A stretch of DNA of 64,000 nucleotides from Chlorophyllum brunneum. Lineage: Eukaryota; Basidiomycota; Agaricomycetes; Agaricales; Agaricaceae. Below, in pieces: positions 35,701 to 46,290 of the stretch. Each line of letters starts with the position of its first letter. Positions within the stretch are counted from its first letter, which is position 1. The stretch lies in contig OY756151.1 of the NCBI GenBank assembly GCA_963576785.1, forward strand, positions 1,240,001-1,304,000. The letters are read 5' to 3'. The notes under the pieces were generated by a model, which saw only the letters and a list, made by a program, of their open reading frames with translations, was not told the origin of the DNA and did no database searches. The position numbers and the translations under genes were made by a program.

Positions 35701-35852
35701 TGGCAAGGCTACCTTCAGTCCAAACTGTACTTGCAATTGCAGTGGCACAAAACTATGAAGTTCATCAGATCAATATAAAAAGGGCCTATCTGAATAGAAA
35801 ACTTAACAATAATGAGATTGTCTATATGAGACAACCACCAGAGTTCACAGAC
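32742..35852 (+). pseudogene. Ty1/Copia gag-pol, 5' part (copia-1), interrupted in reverse transcriptase
   Basis: Gag starts at the ATG at 32742 (MASVNDILPSTVPELDVSG) and has an in-frame TGA near 32,840. A K/G-rich stretch precedes a zinc knuckle CFICGSEDHWKKDS, whose last Cys is Ser. Protease reads IFDSGSSQHISP. GAG-pre-integrase shows HHQLGHVS, integrase VHSDVWG, FIDDHSRW and LDRGEEYTS, and reverse transcriptase NIVGSKWVCKAKKNAAGN, VPVARLPSVQTVLAIAVAQ and MRQPPEFTD. At least ten stops break the frame, several at expected Arg codons (for example before PQSPE, PDWNLW and PQNVNI). The frame is cut after PPEFTD at 35,852, where the chromovirus is inserted, and resumes at 45,657. Confidence 0.85.
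35848..35852. other. Target-site duplication CAGAC, left copy
   Basis: CAGAC precedes the TGTTAC end of the chromovirus and recurs at 45652-45656 directly after its other end. Removing the element plus one CAGAC restores the copia-1 frame ...PPEFTDPQYSQIVCQLNKT. Confidence 0.85.
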
Positions 35853-36988
35853 TGTTACAGATTCAGCTACTAAGGGCAATTGAAGAGGATGCAATCTCTA
35901 GGGTATGGTCTTAATACCTATCTCAGCCAAGTAACCAGATAAGCAAATGTTATCAAACTGTCATTACTCAACCAAGAAATGGGAATTCCATTTATCTCAT
36001 AACTCTGAGTGATGAGGGCAAGTAGAGAATAAGCAGTTAAGTAATCTTCTATTAATTGATAGCAACTGTCAACAAAAACTTTTCTTGGGCAATCAAGAAG
36101 GCTATCCCTGTAAAAGATCAAAGCTTAAGCTTTGACTTCCTAATATAGTTGGCTATTTATACTAACTACTTCTTTTCTATAAATACTATGGAGTATAGGT
36201 AATGAGACTGAAACATATTTCACAATGTGAAACTGATAGATATGAAACTCAAGGTGAAATACTACTAAAGATAAATGTGAAACTGATAAGGATGAAACAG
36301 CTAAACATAGAGCGAAGTAAAACTGATAAAGGTGAAATAAATGAGTGCTTACTCATCCTCAGAGATCTCAGATGACAATAATGAAGATTTATTGGAACAG
36401 CTACAGTCACAAGACGTGCAGGACAAAGTGGTAGAGGGTAATAATAATGACAGTAGTGATGGAAGAACTGCATCTATAGGATGATCGGAGTTGGATGATA
36501 GGGATGATGTAGATACAATTGGTTTTTCGGAGAGATAAGACTCGGGTGACTTGACAAAGGTTCAAGTAGATCACAATAGCAGATGGGGAGAATTGTTGCT
36601 GTCACTACTGGGTACAGCAGGTTCATTGTCTGGCAATAAGTCTCTAGGTCACATTTCTATGCAATAGATTCCATTGGCAACTTGTTGGTGAATGAGTGCT
36701 TTGAGCGCTGGACCACAAGTATACATGTAGGGGTGGATGTACTACATAGTTTCTTCAGTAGTTGGTTGTGCTTTCCAACCATTATTCCAGGTACCGTAGA
36801 GGTTGTTCTTGATAGTGCATAAGTAGAGTCCATTGGTGTCACATATATGTAAGTATGGTGCATATTTCCAGGCTAGTCGAAGTAGAGAGTTGATGATGGT
36901 GTTGTTGGATTATGGTAGTGGGACGAGTGGTATTGCTTCTGGGAATTTGTTATAATCTCTGACATAGGTTCAAGGTTTGGACATAACA
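35853..36988 (-). repeat. 3' LTR of the chromovirus
   Basis: 1,136 bp, starting TGTTACAG on the plus strand and ending ACATAACA. It is similar throughout to 44530-45651, with many transition differences. It contains the last ~80 codons of the element's third open frame. Confidence 0.88.
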
Positions 36989-38461
36989 TTATTCCCTTCA
37001 TTAGTAATGAATTCCATTTTGTTACATTCAATCTTGGGCAGTCAGTAGTAAGGACTGTCCTTGGGGAGTTCTTCTACTCCATATAGTTTGACAGGTTGGT
37101 ATCTAATGTGATTGGCCACTTCCAATATCTGAGAAGGGATCCTTGTAATGGCCTTCATCTTGGTAGGGTAGTAAGGTCAAGGTGGCAGATGGTAGAGGGA
37201 ATGAGATGCCATTTTGGGTCCTGGTGGTGGTAGTTCTGGAGCACCAGTATCCATTGGGATGGAGAAGCCCGAGCCTAATAGTATGATAGCTTCAAGTACT
37301 TGCTCCATTTCTGGAACTGTGAACACAGCTGATAACCTCATCAAGTCAATTGTATAGTTCTTGCATGTTAGGATCCAGCCGTTGGGTTTGATAAGCCAGA
37401 GTAGTAGTTTGGCCATATTGTTGATCATAGTTGGGTTGACTTTGTAGTACAAGTCGAGTATTTTGAGGTTGGGTGCTTTGTATGGGCTGCCTATGAACTC
37501 ATGAAGTTGGGTTAATTGTTGCTACAGTATAGGAAATCTGGCGGAGTCTTCCGTTTTCACAGTCATGATACCAGTGACAATCTTGGATAGCCCGGTAATA
37601 GTTGAGTGGAACTGCAGGTGGTTCATACTCATATCAAGATGGGTCATGATGTGCAGGGTGGCCTTGGACAGGCACAGGTTTGACGAGTTTACACTCTATT
37701 CAGGCATCAGTCTGAACCGGAGTTGATTGATGAGTCAGATTGCCATTGTTAGTGACATTATGGAAAGGAAGGCCTCAAGGGATTCTCAATGTGGGATGTA
37801 CAGGGCGAGACTCTAGTGGAGGTTCTTGAGACTGGTCATTGTTTTGAGTGGGTAGTTGGGAAATGTTAGAAGTTGATAAAGGGCTGCCTCAGCTGTGTGT
37901 ACTAAGAGTAGTGCTGATTGAGTAACAGAGAAGTCAATAGGAGTGTTGGATGCATTGCAAATCCTCACATACTCCATCAGGTAGAGTATGGCTAGCAAGG
38001 ATGTTGTAGCTTTGCTATATGGCATAGGTGTATCGACTAAGCATTTGCATATTATGAAGGCAAGTAGCAAGCAAATTCCTGTATTCATTGCAATGGGCAA
38101 CAGATGTATTATCCCCTCATAGATCAGGGTGGCAATTGGATAGTCATTTTTTAGTATTTCAAAGTTGTAGGCAGGTAGTGTTGTATGCAGATTTGATATC
38201 AAGTAGGGGAGGGATGGTATGTGGCTGTAATCCAATAGGTTGGATAAATTCCTCATTGTTGAGGGTAATGGAATACTTGGGCAATAAGTGGAGGATATCA
38301 TCAAGGTCTGGTAATACAGGCAGTCCATTGATGATGTTGGCAGCAATTTCAGTGGTATTGATAACAGTGGCTGTGGTGGCTGGTGCTGAGGCTGGACAGG
38401 TATTGGAAGTGTTGAGAGACATGGGGAGTTCAGATATTGTGAGCTCTTTTATAGGTCTCAA
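36742..38461 (-). pseudogene. Third open frame (ORF3) of the chromovirus, overlapping the 3' LTR
   Basis: Downstream of the chromodomain the minus strand stays protein-like for about 570 codons. It starts in one frame (LPVLPDLDDILHLLPKYSI, 38,461-38,160), shifts once near 38,160-38,200, and continues as NDYPIATLIYEGIIHLLPI, a hydrophobic stretch ICLLLAFIICKCLV, KLLLWLIKPNGWILTCKNY and FTVPEMEQVLEAIILLGSG. It then passes across the LTR edge as ITNEGNNVMSKP to ...GWKAQPTTEETM and a TAG at 36744-36742. The few stops fall mostly at TGA/TAG changes of the type seen elsewhere in the element. I recognise no domain. It could be an env-like or accessory protein, or a captured host fragment. Confidence 0.55.
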
Positions 38462-38469
38462 GTATATTC

Positions 38470-38610
38470 TTTGTGTTTCCGAGGTTTGATGCAGGTTCCC
38501 ATGAATTTTCGGAAGTGTGGTAGCCTTTCTACTTGATTAGGTATCTGAAACAATTTTATGGTGAAGGATGGCCTCAACTTCGTATTCTTCTTAATCATCA
38601 ACAAGGAGAG
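38470..38610 (-). other. Chromodomain at the integrase C-terminus
   Basis: Minus strand reads EEYEVEAILHHKI, then after a small frameshift YLIK(W)KGYHTSENSWEP and ASNLGNTKNILETYKRAH. The W is now a TAG, as expected from TGG. This is a standard chromodomain, placing the element in the chromoviruses, which use histone marks to direct integration. Confidence 0.85.
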
Positions 38611-41600
38611 GAAGGAGTTGAGATGTGTGTTATCCATAGATTGTGTTTTTGATTGCAGGGGTTAGGAGAGAAGCATGAAACTTGTTATAGATCTTCCACA
38701 TTTCAGGTAATTTTAGCTGAAACACAATGGATAAGATCTTCTTGATGATTGTGAAAGGTTTTTCCCTTCTTTGGGCGATTTTCCTATTTGCAAAATTTAT
38801 TGGTAGGTATTTGTTTTCTAACCAAACTTTATCCCCTTTGTTAAAGTTTGGTAACCTATAATTTGCAGTTTGTTTGGCCATGATTTCACGGGTGTGGTTG
38901 TGTGCTTTGAGAGCTCAATATTGAGCATTGGATAGTTTCTTGAGGTAATTCTCAGTGGCAGGGACATTTGTTGGTTCCAGAGTAGTGGGAAATACTTTTG
39001 ATGTATAGCCATAAAGTAGCTGGAAAGGTAACTCCTTTTGTCCAGCATAGGGGTGGTTGTTATGAGCAAATTCATAGAGTGAGAGGAACTTTGCCCAATT
39101 ATTTGGTTGAGCTGAAGTGGCAAGTACTAAATATAGCTCAATTTCCTGATTGATCCATTCTGTTGATCCGTCAGTTTGTGGGTGATAGGCTGTTGAATAG
39201 GCAGGGTCAATTTTAAGCAGTTTATAGAATTCTTGCATTGCTTTGGCAGTAAATTGCAGATCTCAGTCAGAGATGATTTTGTCAAGTATGCCATATTTGG
39301 CAAAGAGGTGGTCAACCAATAGTTGTGCAATTTGTTGTGCATCAGCACTTTTGGTAGTTGGCACTAGAATTATCCCCTTCGATAATCCATAGTCCACTAT
39401 GGATAAAATACAATCATATCCTTGGGATGGGAGGAGATCAGTGATAAGGTCCATTGATATCTGGGAAAATGGATGGGTTGACCTGGGTGCAGGAATAGGT
39501 TGTAGCAGTGGTTTTGTTGGGTGACAGTTAATCTTGAATTGCTGGCACTTTGGACATCCAGCAACATACCCATAAATATAGTCCTTGATTCCTAGCCAAT
39601 AGGCGTAATCCAATATCTTGGATAAGGTAGCTGCTGCTCCAGGGTAGAGGTTTGGCAAGGTGTCATGGGTGCGTTCAGTGATTTGGTGTTTCAGTCCAGG
39701 ATCATTTGGAATGATGACTCGGTCGGCATTATGTAGGAGATCACTATCAGGTGTCTCATCAAGATCAGGGTCAATCATATCATGATGTTGATGTACTTTG
39801 TCAAGATCAGCCTCAGTGAGGAGGTGCACTATGGTACCATCAAATATGGTCACTTCCTGGTTGTCTTTGTCATTGGGAGTGTGGTTGGGTTGTCATGATA
39901 ATGTATCGGCTGGGCCATTCTTTTGGCCAGGTATATGCTTAACCTTCAGCTAAGGTTTGAAGCATTCCATATAGGCTGCCCAACGGGCTTGGTATTGATT
40001 GAGAGTTTGGGGTTCCTTAAATCGGGATAAGTCCTCATAATCACTCCATACAGTGAATTTGTGTTTGGCTCCTTCCAAATAGTGGCGCCATTCCTTTAAG
40101 GCTCATATGATAGCTAGCCATTCTTGCTCTGAGCAATGGTAGTTTCATTCTGTCAAGTTGAATGCTTTGGAGATAAAGACAATCAGGTGCTTTACTCTAT
40201 TATTATTGTGTTGGGTGAGGATGGCTCCTGAGGCATATATGAAGGCGTCAGTTTTGATTTCAAAGGGTTTATCAGGATCTGGCACAATCAAAATAGGCTT
40301 CTTCATGAAGTGTTTCTTCAGATCTTTGAAGGTGGCTTGGTGCTCATTGGTCTAATGGAATTTAACATTCTTGGACATGAGGGAGTTTAGTGGTGCAGTA
40401 TGTCATGCATAATTCTTGATGAATCTTCTGTAGAAGTTGCAGAATCCAATAAATTTTTGCACATCACAGGTTGTTTTGGGTACTGGCCAGTTCTTGATTC
40501 CTTCGAGTTTGGCTGCATCCATTTCAATGGATGATGGGGAGATTACAGCACTAAGGTACTCAAGGTGCTGTTTCTTGAATTCACATTTCTCAGGCTTGAG
40601 AAATAGGTTGTGTTTATGAAGTAGTTTTAATACTTCACGGATAAGGTATTAGAGTTCTTCTTGTGTTTTGGCATGTATGAGAATATCATCCATATATACA
40701 AGGACTCCTCCTTTGTCAATCAAGGGGCAGAATATGTGGTCTATCATGGATTGGAAAGTGGCTAGGGAGTTGCACATTCCAAAGAATATCACAGTTGGCT
40801 TATATAGGCCTTTTGGTGTTCTGAATGTAGCTTTCTATTCATTGCCTTTTTGGATGTGAATATTGTTGTATCTGGCATGTACATCAAGTTTGGTGAACCA
40901 ATTTGATCCTTTGAGTTTGTCAAGCAATAACAAAATGAGTGGGATCAGATATGCATTCTTGATGGTGTGACTATTGAGATATCAATAGTCTTGACATAGG
41001 CAGAGTTTTCTATCTTTCTTCCCTACAAAGAAGAAAGGTGAGGCCATAGGTGATTTCGATTGTTGAATGTAACCCTTGGCTAGGTTCTCCTCAATGAATT
41101 TATCGAGTTCATTGGTTTCTTGGAGTGATAGTTGATAGGCAGGTCCAGCTTTTGGTTCGAAAGATTCTTTCATCTCAATCTTATGATCCCATGGTCAAGT
41201 AGGTGGGTATTGTGAAGCAGCTTATTCACTAAATATATTGAGGTAGTCATGAAAATCAGCTGGTACAATTTTCAGAGGGTCAGTCTCTCTTTTCTCTCCA
41301 TATTGCTGGGCAATAAACTGGGAGGTGTTGGCTTTGAAGTTTATTTCTTTGAATGTGGCAGGTTCAAGGTAGATGTGGTTTACTTGTTCAGCTTCATTTG
41401 TACTATCATCCATCGAGGTGACAAGGTAGTTGAGCTAGGGGTTGTCAATAAATGGAATTCTCCATTTCATAGTTTTCCTTGACCAATCAACTTCTGGGTT
41501 GAATTGTGATAGCCAGGGCATTCCTAAGATTAGGCATGGTATTCCTAGTCCAATGATTCTTGGTTTTAGAATCATTTGCTGTCCATCTATAGTAAGTCTA

Positions 41601-41760
41601 AGGACAGTATCATGGATAGCTTGTCCTTGTCTGTTGGTGGTTCCATTGGCATTAAGGATGGTGACTGGTGTGTCAAGTGGACGGGTTGGTAAGTTCTATT
41701 ATTCTACAAGAGATGGGTCAATATAATTTCCGGCTGCTCCTGAATCTAGAAGGGCAAGGT
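38611..41760 (-). pseudogene. Chromovirus pol: protease, reverse transcriptase, RNase H, integrase
   Basis: In sense order: protease LLDSGAAGNYIDPSLVE (about 41,750); reverse transcriptase [20 protein letters not shown], then VYMDDILIHAK with YMDD at 40696-40685; RNase H PILIVPDPDKPFEIKTDAF with HCSEQEWLAI; integrase with an HHCC finger ending GYVAGCPKCQQFK, the core ISMDLITDLLPS, YGILDKIISD*D, and YHPQTDGSTEW. Stops include SD*DLQF and LS*QP where family members have Arg, consistent with CGA to TGA. The open frames are otherwise long, so decay is moderate. Confidence 0.88.
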
Positions 41761-41899
41761 GTTTGGTAGTCGTAGTAGGTAAGTAGACAGTAGTTGGAAC
41801 ATAGATAGTATTGTTCTTTGGAACAATGTTAATGGTGGTGATTCATTCAGTATCAGGTTTGCGAGGTGGGTTGGGTTGGGGGTAGTCATTGTGTTGTGG

Positions 41900-43882
41900 C
41901 ATCAAATAAGAAATCTGTGGTTTCTTTATAGTTTGAGATCTAGACGCAGTAGCTAGTCTCTTTAGACAAAAGACTTGATTAAGTCTTCATTGGGATGACT
42001 GTCTGCAATGTTAAAGAGTTCCTCTATCTCTTTATTGGAGGTGTCTTCCATTACATTCACGATTTGGGTAAACTTGAATCATTGCTTGCTTTGGTCGAAG
42101 CATTTAGACTTATAAGCAGCATTCTTTGATATGCTGGCATAGTTCTTTCCACGGCTTTGTTGTGGGCAATTTCTGGAGAAATGTCCAGCAGATTTGCATG
42201 TGAAACATTTTCATTTGTTGTATAACTTCTGGAGTTTGGGTGATAAGATAACATTGAGTTGGGCTGTGGCAAGTTTTGTGGCCATGCAGGTGACTTGCTG
42301 GGTAATTGTGTTCGAATATTCATCATTGTCTGATGATACTTCTTCCTTAGATTCTTCTCCTTCTTTGTCAGATCCTTCTCCCATTGGGTAAAGATTATTG
42401 AGCTGCTGCTTGAGGATGTGGTCAATGTCCATGGGACTATAGCCTAGGGGGTTACTGCTTCTTTGAGTCAGCTGGTAAGGTCTTGCATAAGACATCAAAC
42501 TTGATGCTTTTAGAATGCAATATTTCGAGTGATAGGAGGTATGTCATACTGAGTGATGATGTCCTGTTGAGCTAAAATTCTGTTATAGGTGTGCCATTGT
42601 TGCTGCATTTTGCGTGGCTGTGTACCAAGCATTGATGTCATTTGGGGCAGAGTTCTGGCTGTAGACAAGCCTTTTGTAATATAGATCCAGTCCTTTAATG
42701 AAGAACATGATTTTGGTCTCTGTGTAGGTGATTCTAGCTCAGGTACACATATTCTTGAATTGCTCAACATAGACTATGGTGGGTTGTCCATTCTGGGTAA
42801 TGTTAGATAGTTGATCGATGGCAACAAGGATGTCGTTTGCAGGTAGAAATGAAGTATCAAGTTCTGTAAGGAACTGTTCAATGGTCTGGGTGGGGCTGAA
42901 GACATTGTTGGTAGTGTATGAGATGGTATAGGTTTGTTTCTATTTCCTGGCCAATTCTTCCATGCTAAGGAGGGTGTACATGATCTTGGACTTGTTGTTT
43001 GGTAGATTGTTGCGAAGTAGATCTGGAGGTTCTGCTTCCAGTTGGGATAGTCAAGCAGATCACCATAGAAAACAGTGGGCTTTGGAAGCTTGGAGTCTGG
43101 CATGTTTGATCCTGTGGGTGAGTTTGGTGGCAAGCTTACTGGGGAGTTTGACGGGGACGATTGGCAGGTTTGTGACTGTTGGGTTGTCCTGAGTGTAATT
43201 GGAGGTCTTGGTACTCTGGTTGTCTACTGGTAGGTACTGGCAGGTACCACTGGTTGGGTTGTCTGGTAGTTGGTTGACTGATAGTTGGTTGTCTAGCTAG
43301 TCTGACTTTGTTGAGCTTCCCTTTCTCATTGTTCTCAAAGTAGCTGGAGAGCTCTAGCAAGTGGGTTTGGTGAGTTCAATATGTTATCATCGGATTTGTA
43401 TTGGGGCTCAAGTTCTGGTGTCTGGGGTGGTGGCTCTTCAGAGTGCTCACTTCCATGTTCGGAGTGCTTGGGGTTGTCTGAGTGTTCAGACTTGGTAGAG
43501 ATGGTTTCTCTATACTGTTGGTCAGACTGCTGGGATTGCTGTGATTGTTGTCTTGAGATTGCTTGTTGTGCCCAGTCAGATTGTGTGTAAGCAGGTGTCT
43601 GATAAGACTCTGAACTCTGTCTTGGGGCAGGTTCACTAGTTCTAATCCTACTAGCTGTGGTGCTAGTCAAGGGTTGTTCAAGGGGTTGGGAAGTAGTCGA
43701 GGTGGACTGTTGGATGGGAGCTGGTGGGGAATATTGAACTGGTTCTGGGTTTTGCCAGGAGGTTTGCTGAGTAGGCTCAATACTGTAAGACTCTGTAGCC
43801 TTGGATTGCGATCTAGTCCTGTAGACTGGAGGTGCGGGTGGAGTAGTCTCCTTTTGCTTTGTGCAACATTGGACTTGTTCAA
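41900..43882 (-). pseudogene. Chromovirus gag
   Basis: A Q/S/P-rich N-terminal part (43,882-43,335) leads to the capsid-like KLPKPTVFYGDLLDYPNWKQ and YAMT-like helices, then SPMDIDHILKQQLNNLYP. An intact zinc knuckle CFTCKSAGHFSRNC lies at 42207-42176. Stops and frame changes break it into at least five pieces. The start codon cannot be fixed. Confidence 0.75.
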
Positions 43883-44515
43883 TCTTGACTGAGTTGTACT
43901 TTTATCTCACTGACAATTATTTGCAACTTTTTTCTATACTTCCTGGAAATACACAACAGGTTTTGAGGGTATCCTCTACTGAGTGCTCTCACTTTTCAAG
44001 GGAATCTGTTACTGGCATAACAGCAACAAGGTGTGATACGTCTTCATGGTTGCTAGTATTGTCTGGCTAACTAGACGGCAGCCACTTGGTTTGGTTTCTC
44101 TATGGACGGCTTTTCCATAGCCTAGTGGTTGTGACCTTCTGTTGGGTCTTCTTTCAACCGGAGTACTTCTCAACGGGAATCCAGAGGCAGGACACATGGC
44201 AGGCAAGTTTCTTTTCTTCTCAAGGAGGAAACCACAAAGTCGGTCAATAGTGTACATTCTATGAGTGGGTCTTTGTACTTAGCCCTACTAACTTGAGGGG
44301 TACTCCAGGTACTGGCAAGCACAGTATGGGTCCTATGTGACTGATAGTGAGTTATGCTCCTATGTGGCAGATAGGCACTGTATACAACTCTTCTTGGCTT
44401 CCTGTAACAGCGACAATGGCAATGATGTAGGAAGATGTTATCCTTGTTCAGCAATAACAGCAATGATACAGATAACACTGGGGTTCTTGTTTCCTACACC
44501 AAAATGACTTAGTGG

Positions 44516-44526
44516 AAGCTTTGATC
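44516..44526 (-). other. Self-priming primer-binding site of the chromovirus
   Basis: In sense the 5' LTR is followed by ATA and then GATCAAAGCTT. No tRNA 3' end is matched. The 11-mer is exactly complementary to AAGCTTTGATC inside the LTR (44803-44793), at the position expected for the RNA 5' end. Confidence 0.7.
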
Positions 44527-44529
44527 TAT

Positions 44530-45651
44530 TGTTACAGATTTAGCTACTAAGGGCAATCAAAGAGAATATGACCTCTAGGGTATAGCCTTAATACCTATCT
44601 CAGCCAAGTAACCAGATAAGCAAATGTTATCAAACTATCATTACTCAACCAAGAAATGGGAATCCTGTTTATTTCATAGCTCTAAGTGATGAGAGCAAGT
44701 AGAGAATAAGTAGTTAAGCAATCTTCTATTGATTGACAGCAACTGTCAACAAAAACTCTTCTTGGGCGATCAAGAAGGCCATCCCTGTAGAAGATCAAAG
44801 CTTAAGCTTTGACTTCCTAATATAGTTGGCTATTTATACTAACTACTTCTTTTCTATAAATACTATGGAGTATAGGTAATGAGACTGAAACATATTTCAC
44901 AATGTGAAACTGATAGATATGAAACTCAAGGTGAAATGCTACTAAAGATAAATGTGAAACTGATAAAGATGAAACATAGAGTAAAGTAAAACTGATGAAG
45001 ATAAAATAGATGAGTGCTTACTCATTCTCAAAGATCTCAGATGACAATGATGAAGATTCATCAGAATAGCTGTAGTCACAAGACATGCAGGATGAAGTGG
45101 TAGAGGGCAATAATGGTGGTGATGGAAGAACTGCATCCATAGGATGATTAGAGTCAGATGATAGGGATGATGTAGATATAATTGGTTCTTTGGAGAGATA
45201 AGACTCAGGTAACTTGACAAAGGTTTGAGTAGATCACAATAGTAGATGGGAAGAATTATCACTATCACTACTGGGTACAGTGGATTCATTGTCTAGTGAT
45301 AAGTCTCTAGGTTGCATTTCTATGCAATAGATTCTATCAGCAATTTGTTGGTAAATGAGCACTTCGAGCACTGGACTATGAGTGTACTTATAGGGGTGGA
45401 TTTACTGCATAGTTTCTTTGGTAGTTGGTTGTGCTTTCCAACCATCATTCCAGGTGCTGTAGAGGTTGTTCTCAATGGTGCATAAGTAGAGTCCATCAGT
45501 ATCACATATATGTAAGTATGGTGCATATTTCCAGGCTAGTTGAAGTAGAGAATTGATAATGGTATCATTGGATCGTGGTGGTGGGACAAGTGGTATGGCT
45601 TCTGGAAACTTGTTATAACCTCTGACGTAGGTTCGAGGTTTGGACATAATA
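44530..45651 (-). repeat. 5' LTR of the chromovirus
   Basis: 1,122 bp; the promoter LTR of this minus-strand element. It ends ...ATAATA where the other LTR has ATAACA, a C-to-T change in the terminal CA. It holds a TATAAATA box and the sequence paired with the primer site. The open frame MSKPRTYVRGYNKFPE runs from its first bases to 45,402 without a stop. Confidence 0.88.
44831..44838 (-). promoter_or_regulatory. TATA box of the chromovirus 5' LTR
   Basis: Sense TATAAATA begins 35 nt upstream of the predicted RNA start AAGCTTTGATC at 44803. The spacing is normal for a TATA-driven promoter and independently supports that start. Confidence 0.6.
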
Positions 45652-45656
45652 CAGAC
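45652..45656. other. Target-site duplication CAGAC, right copy
   Basis: Matches 35848-35852. Copia-1 coding sequence resumes directly after it as PQYSQIVCQLNKTLYGLKQSG. Confidence 0.85.
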
Positions 45657-46045
45657 CCTCAGTATTCCCAGATAGTGTGCCAACTCAACAAAACCCTTTA
45701 TGGATTGAAGCAATCTGGTTGATGATGGTATCAGTGCCTGCGTGAAATTCTTGTAAATGAGATGGGTTTCATCCAATACAATGTCGATCAAGGTATTTAC
45801 TACAAATGAGAGAGCACTAATCTCAATGTTATCCTTGTGCACATTGACAATTGTACCCTAGTGGCACCAAGAATAAAGTTGGTTGATTGGATCAAGGAGA
45901 ATGTCAGAAAGTATGTAAAAGTAACGGATCTAGGGGAAATCCACTGGCTTCTAGGAATTGAAATCAAGTGGGATCATAAAAATGGAAGACTTATACTCTC
46001 ATAATGTTCTTATATTGATGCTTCCTTGTGATATTATGGTTTTGA
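45657..46045 (+). pseudogene. copia-1 reverse transcriptase, continuation
   Basis: Continues the frame cut at 35,852: VCQLNKTLYGLKQSG, EILVNEMGFIQYNVDQGIYYK, then VTDLGEIHWLLGIEIKWDH and SYIDA with YYGFEEM. Stops replace Arg in several places. The frame ends abruptly near 46,045, so the RNase H and 3' LTR of copia-1 are missing from this window. Confidence 0.8.
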
Positions 46046-46290
46046 AGAAATGTTCTTCAAAGTTGATTAAGTCTTCTGCATAAGGAATATAATGACATGA
46101 TGCCCCTGACTTTAGTAACCATACATCACTATATTCTTCTAATGGCATTATAATTTGATCATTGCTTAGCGATCAAGATCTTATTTGATCCAGTACTCTT
46201 AAATATTGATCAGGCATGTGTGTAGAGAAGCAAGAAAATTGAAAAGTGTTAAAACACTTCTCATTCATCATTCTGTATGTATCAATATAA
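46040..46290 (-). pseudogene. Inverted fragment of a Copia gag/protease
   Basis: On the minus strand an almost uninterrupted frame reads IIMPLEEYSDVWLLKSGAS and CHYIPYAEDLINFEEHF. This is the Ty1/Copia protease (family motif W.LDSGAS.H.TP) with the active Asp changed to Lys. It lies head to head with the copia-2 integrase, so it arose by inversion or by insertion of another fragment. Confidence 0.65.

Larger units (their letters stand above)
35853..45651 (-). mobile_element. Ty3/Gypsy chromovirus, 9.8 kb, nested in copia-1
   Basis: A complete but decayed LTR retrotransposon reading on the minus strand. It has LTRs at 44530-45651 (5') and 35853-36988 (3') that start TGTTA(C/T) and end in CA or TA. 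A 5-bp CAGAC duplication flanks it. In sense order it carries a self-priming-type primer site, gag with a zinc knuckle, protease, reverse transcriptase, RNase H, integrase with chromodomain, an extra third frame, and a purine-rich tract (TAATGAAGGGAATAA, 37003-36989). Stops and small frameshifts show it is inactive. Confidence 0.9.

Noticed and set aside
38088..38489. Plus-strand frame of 133 codons inside the chromovirus
   Set aside because: It lies opposite the element's own third frame and chromodomain and looks like a shadow. It is also only one of several such antisense frames caused by loss of CG-containing stops.
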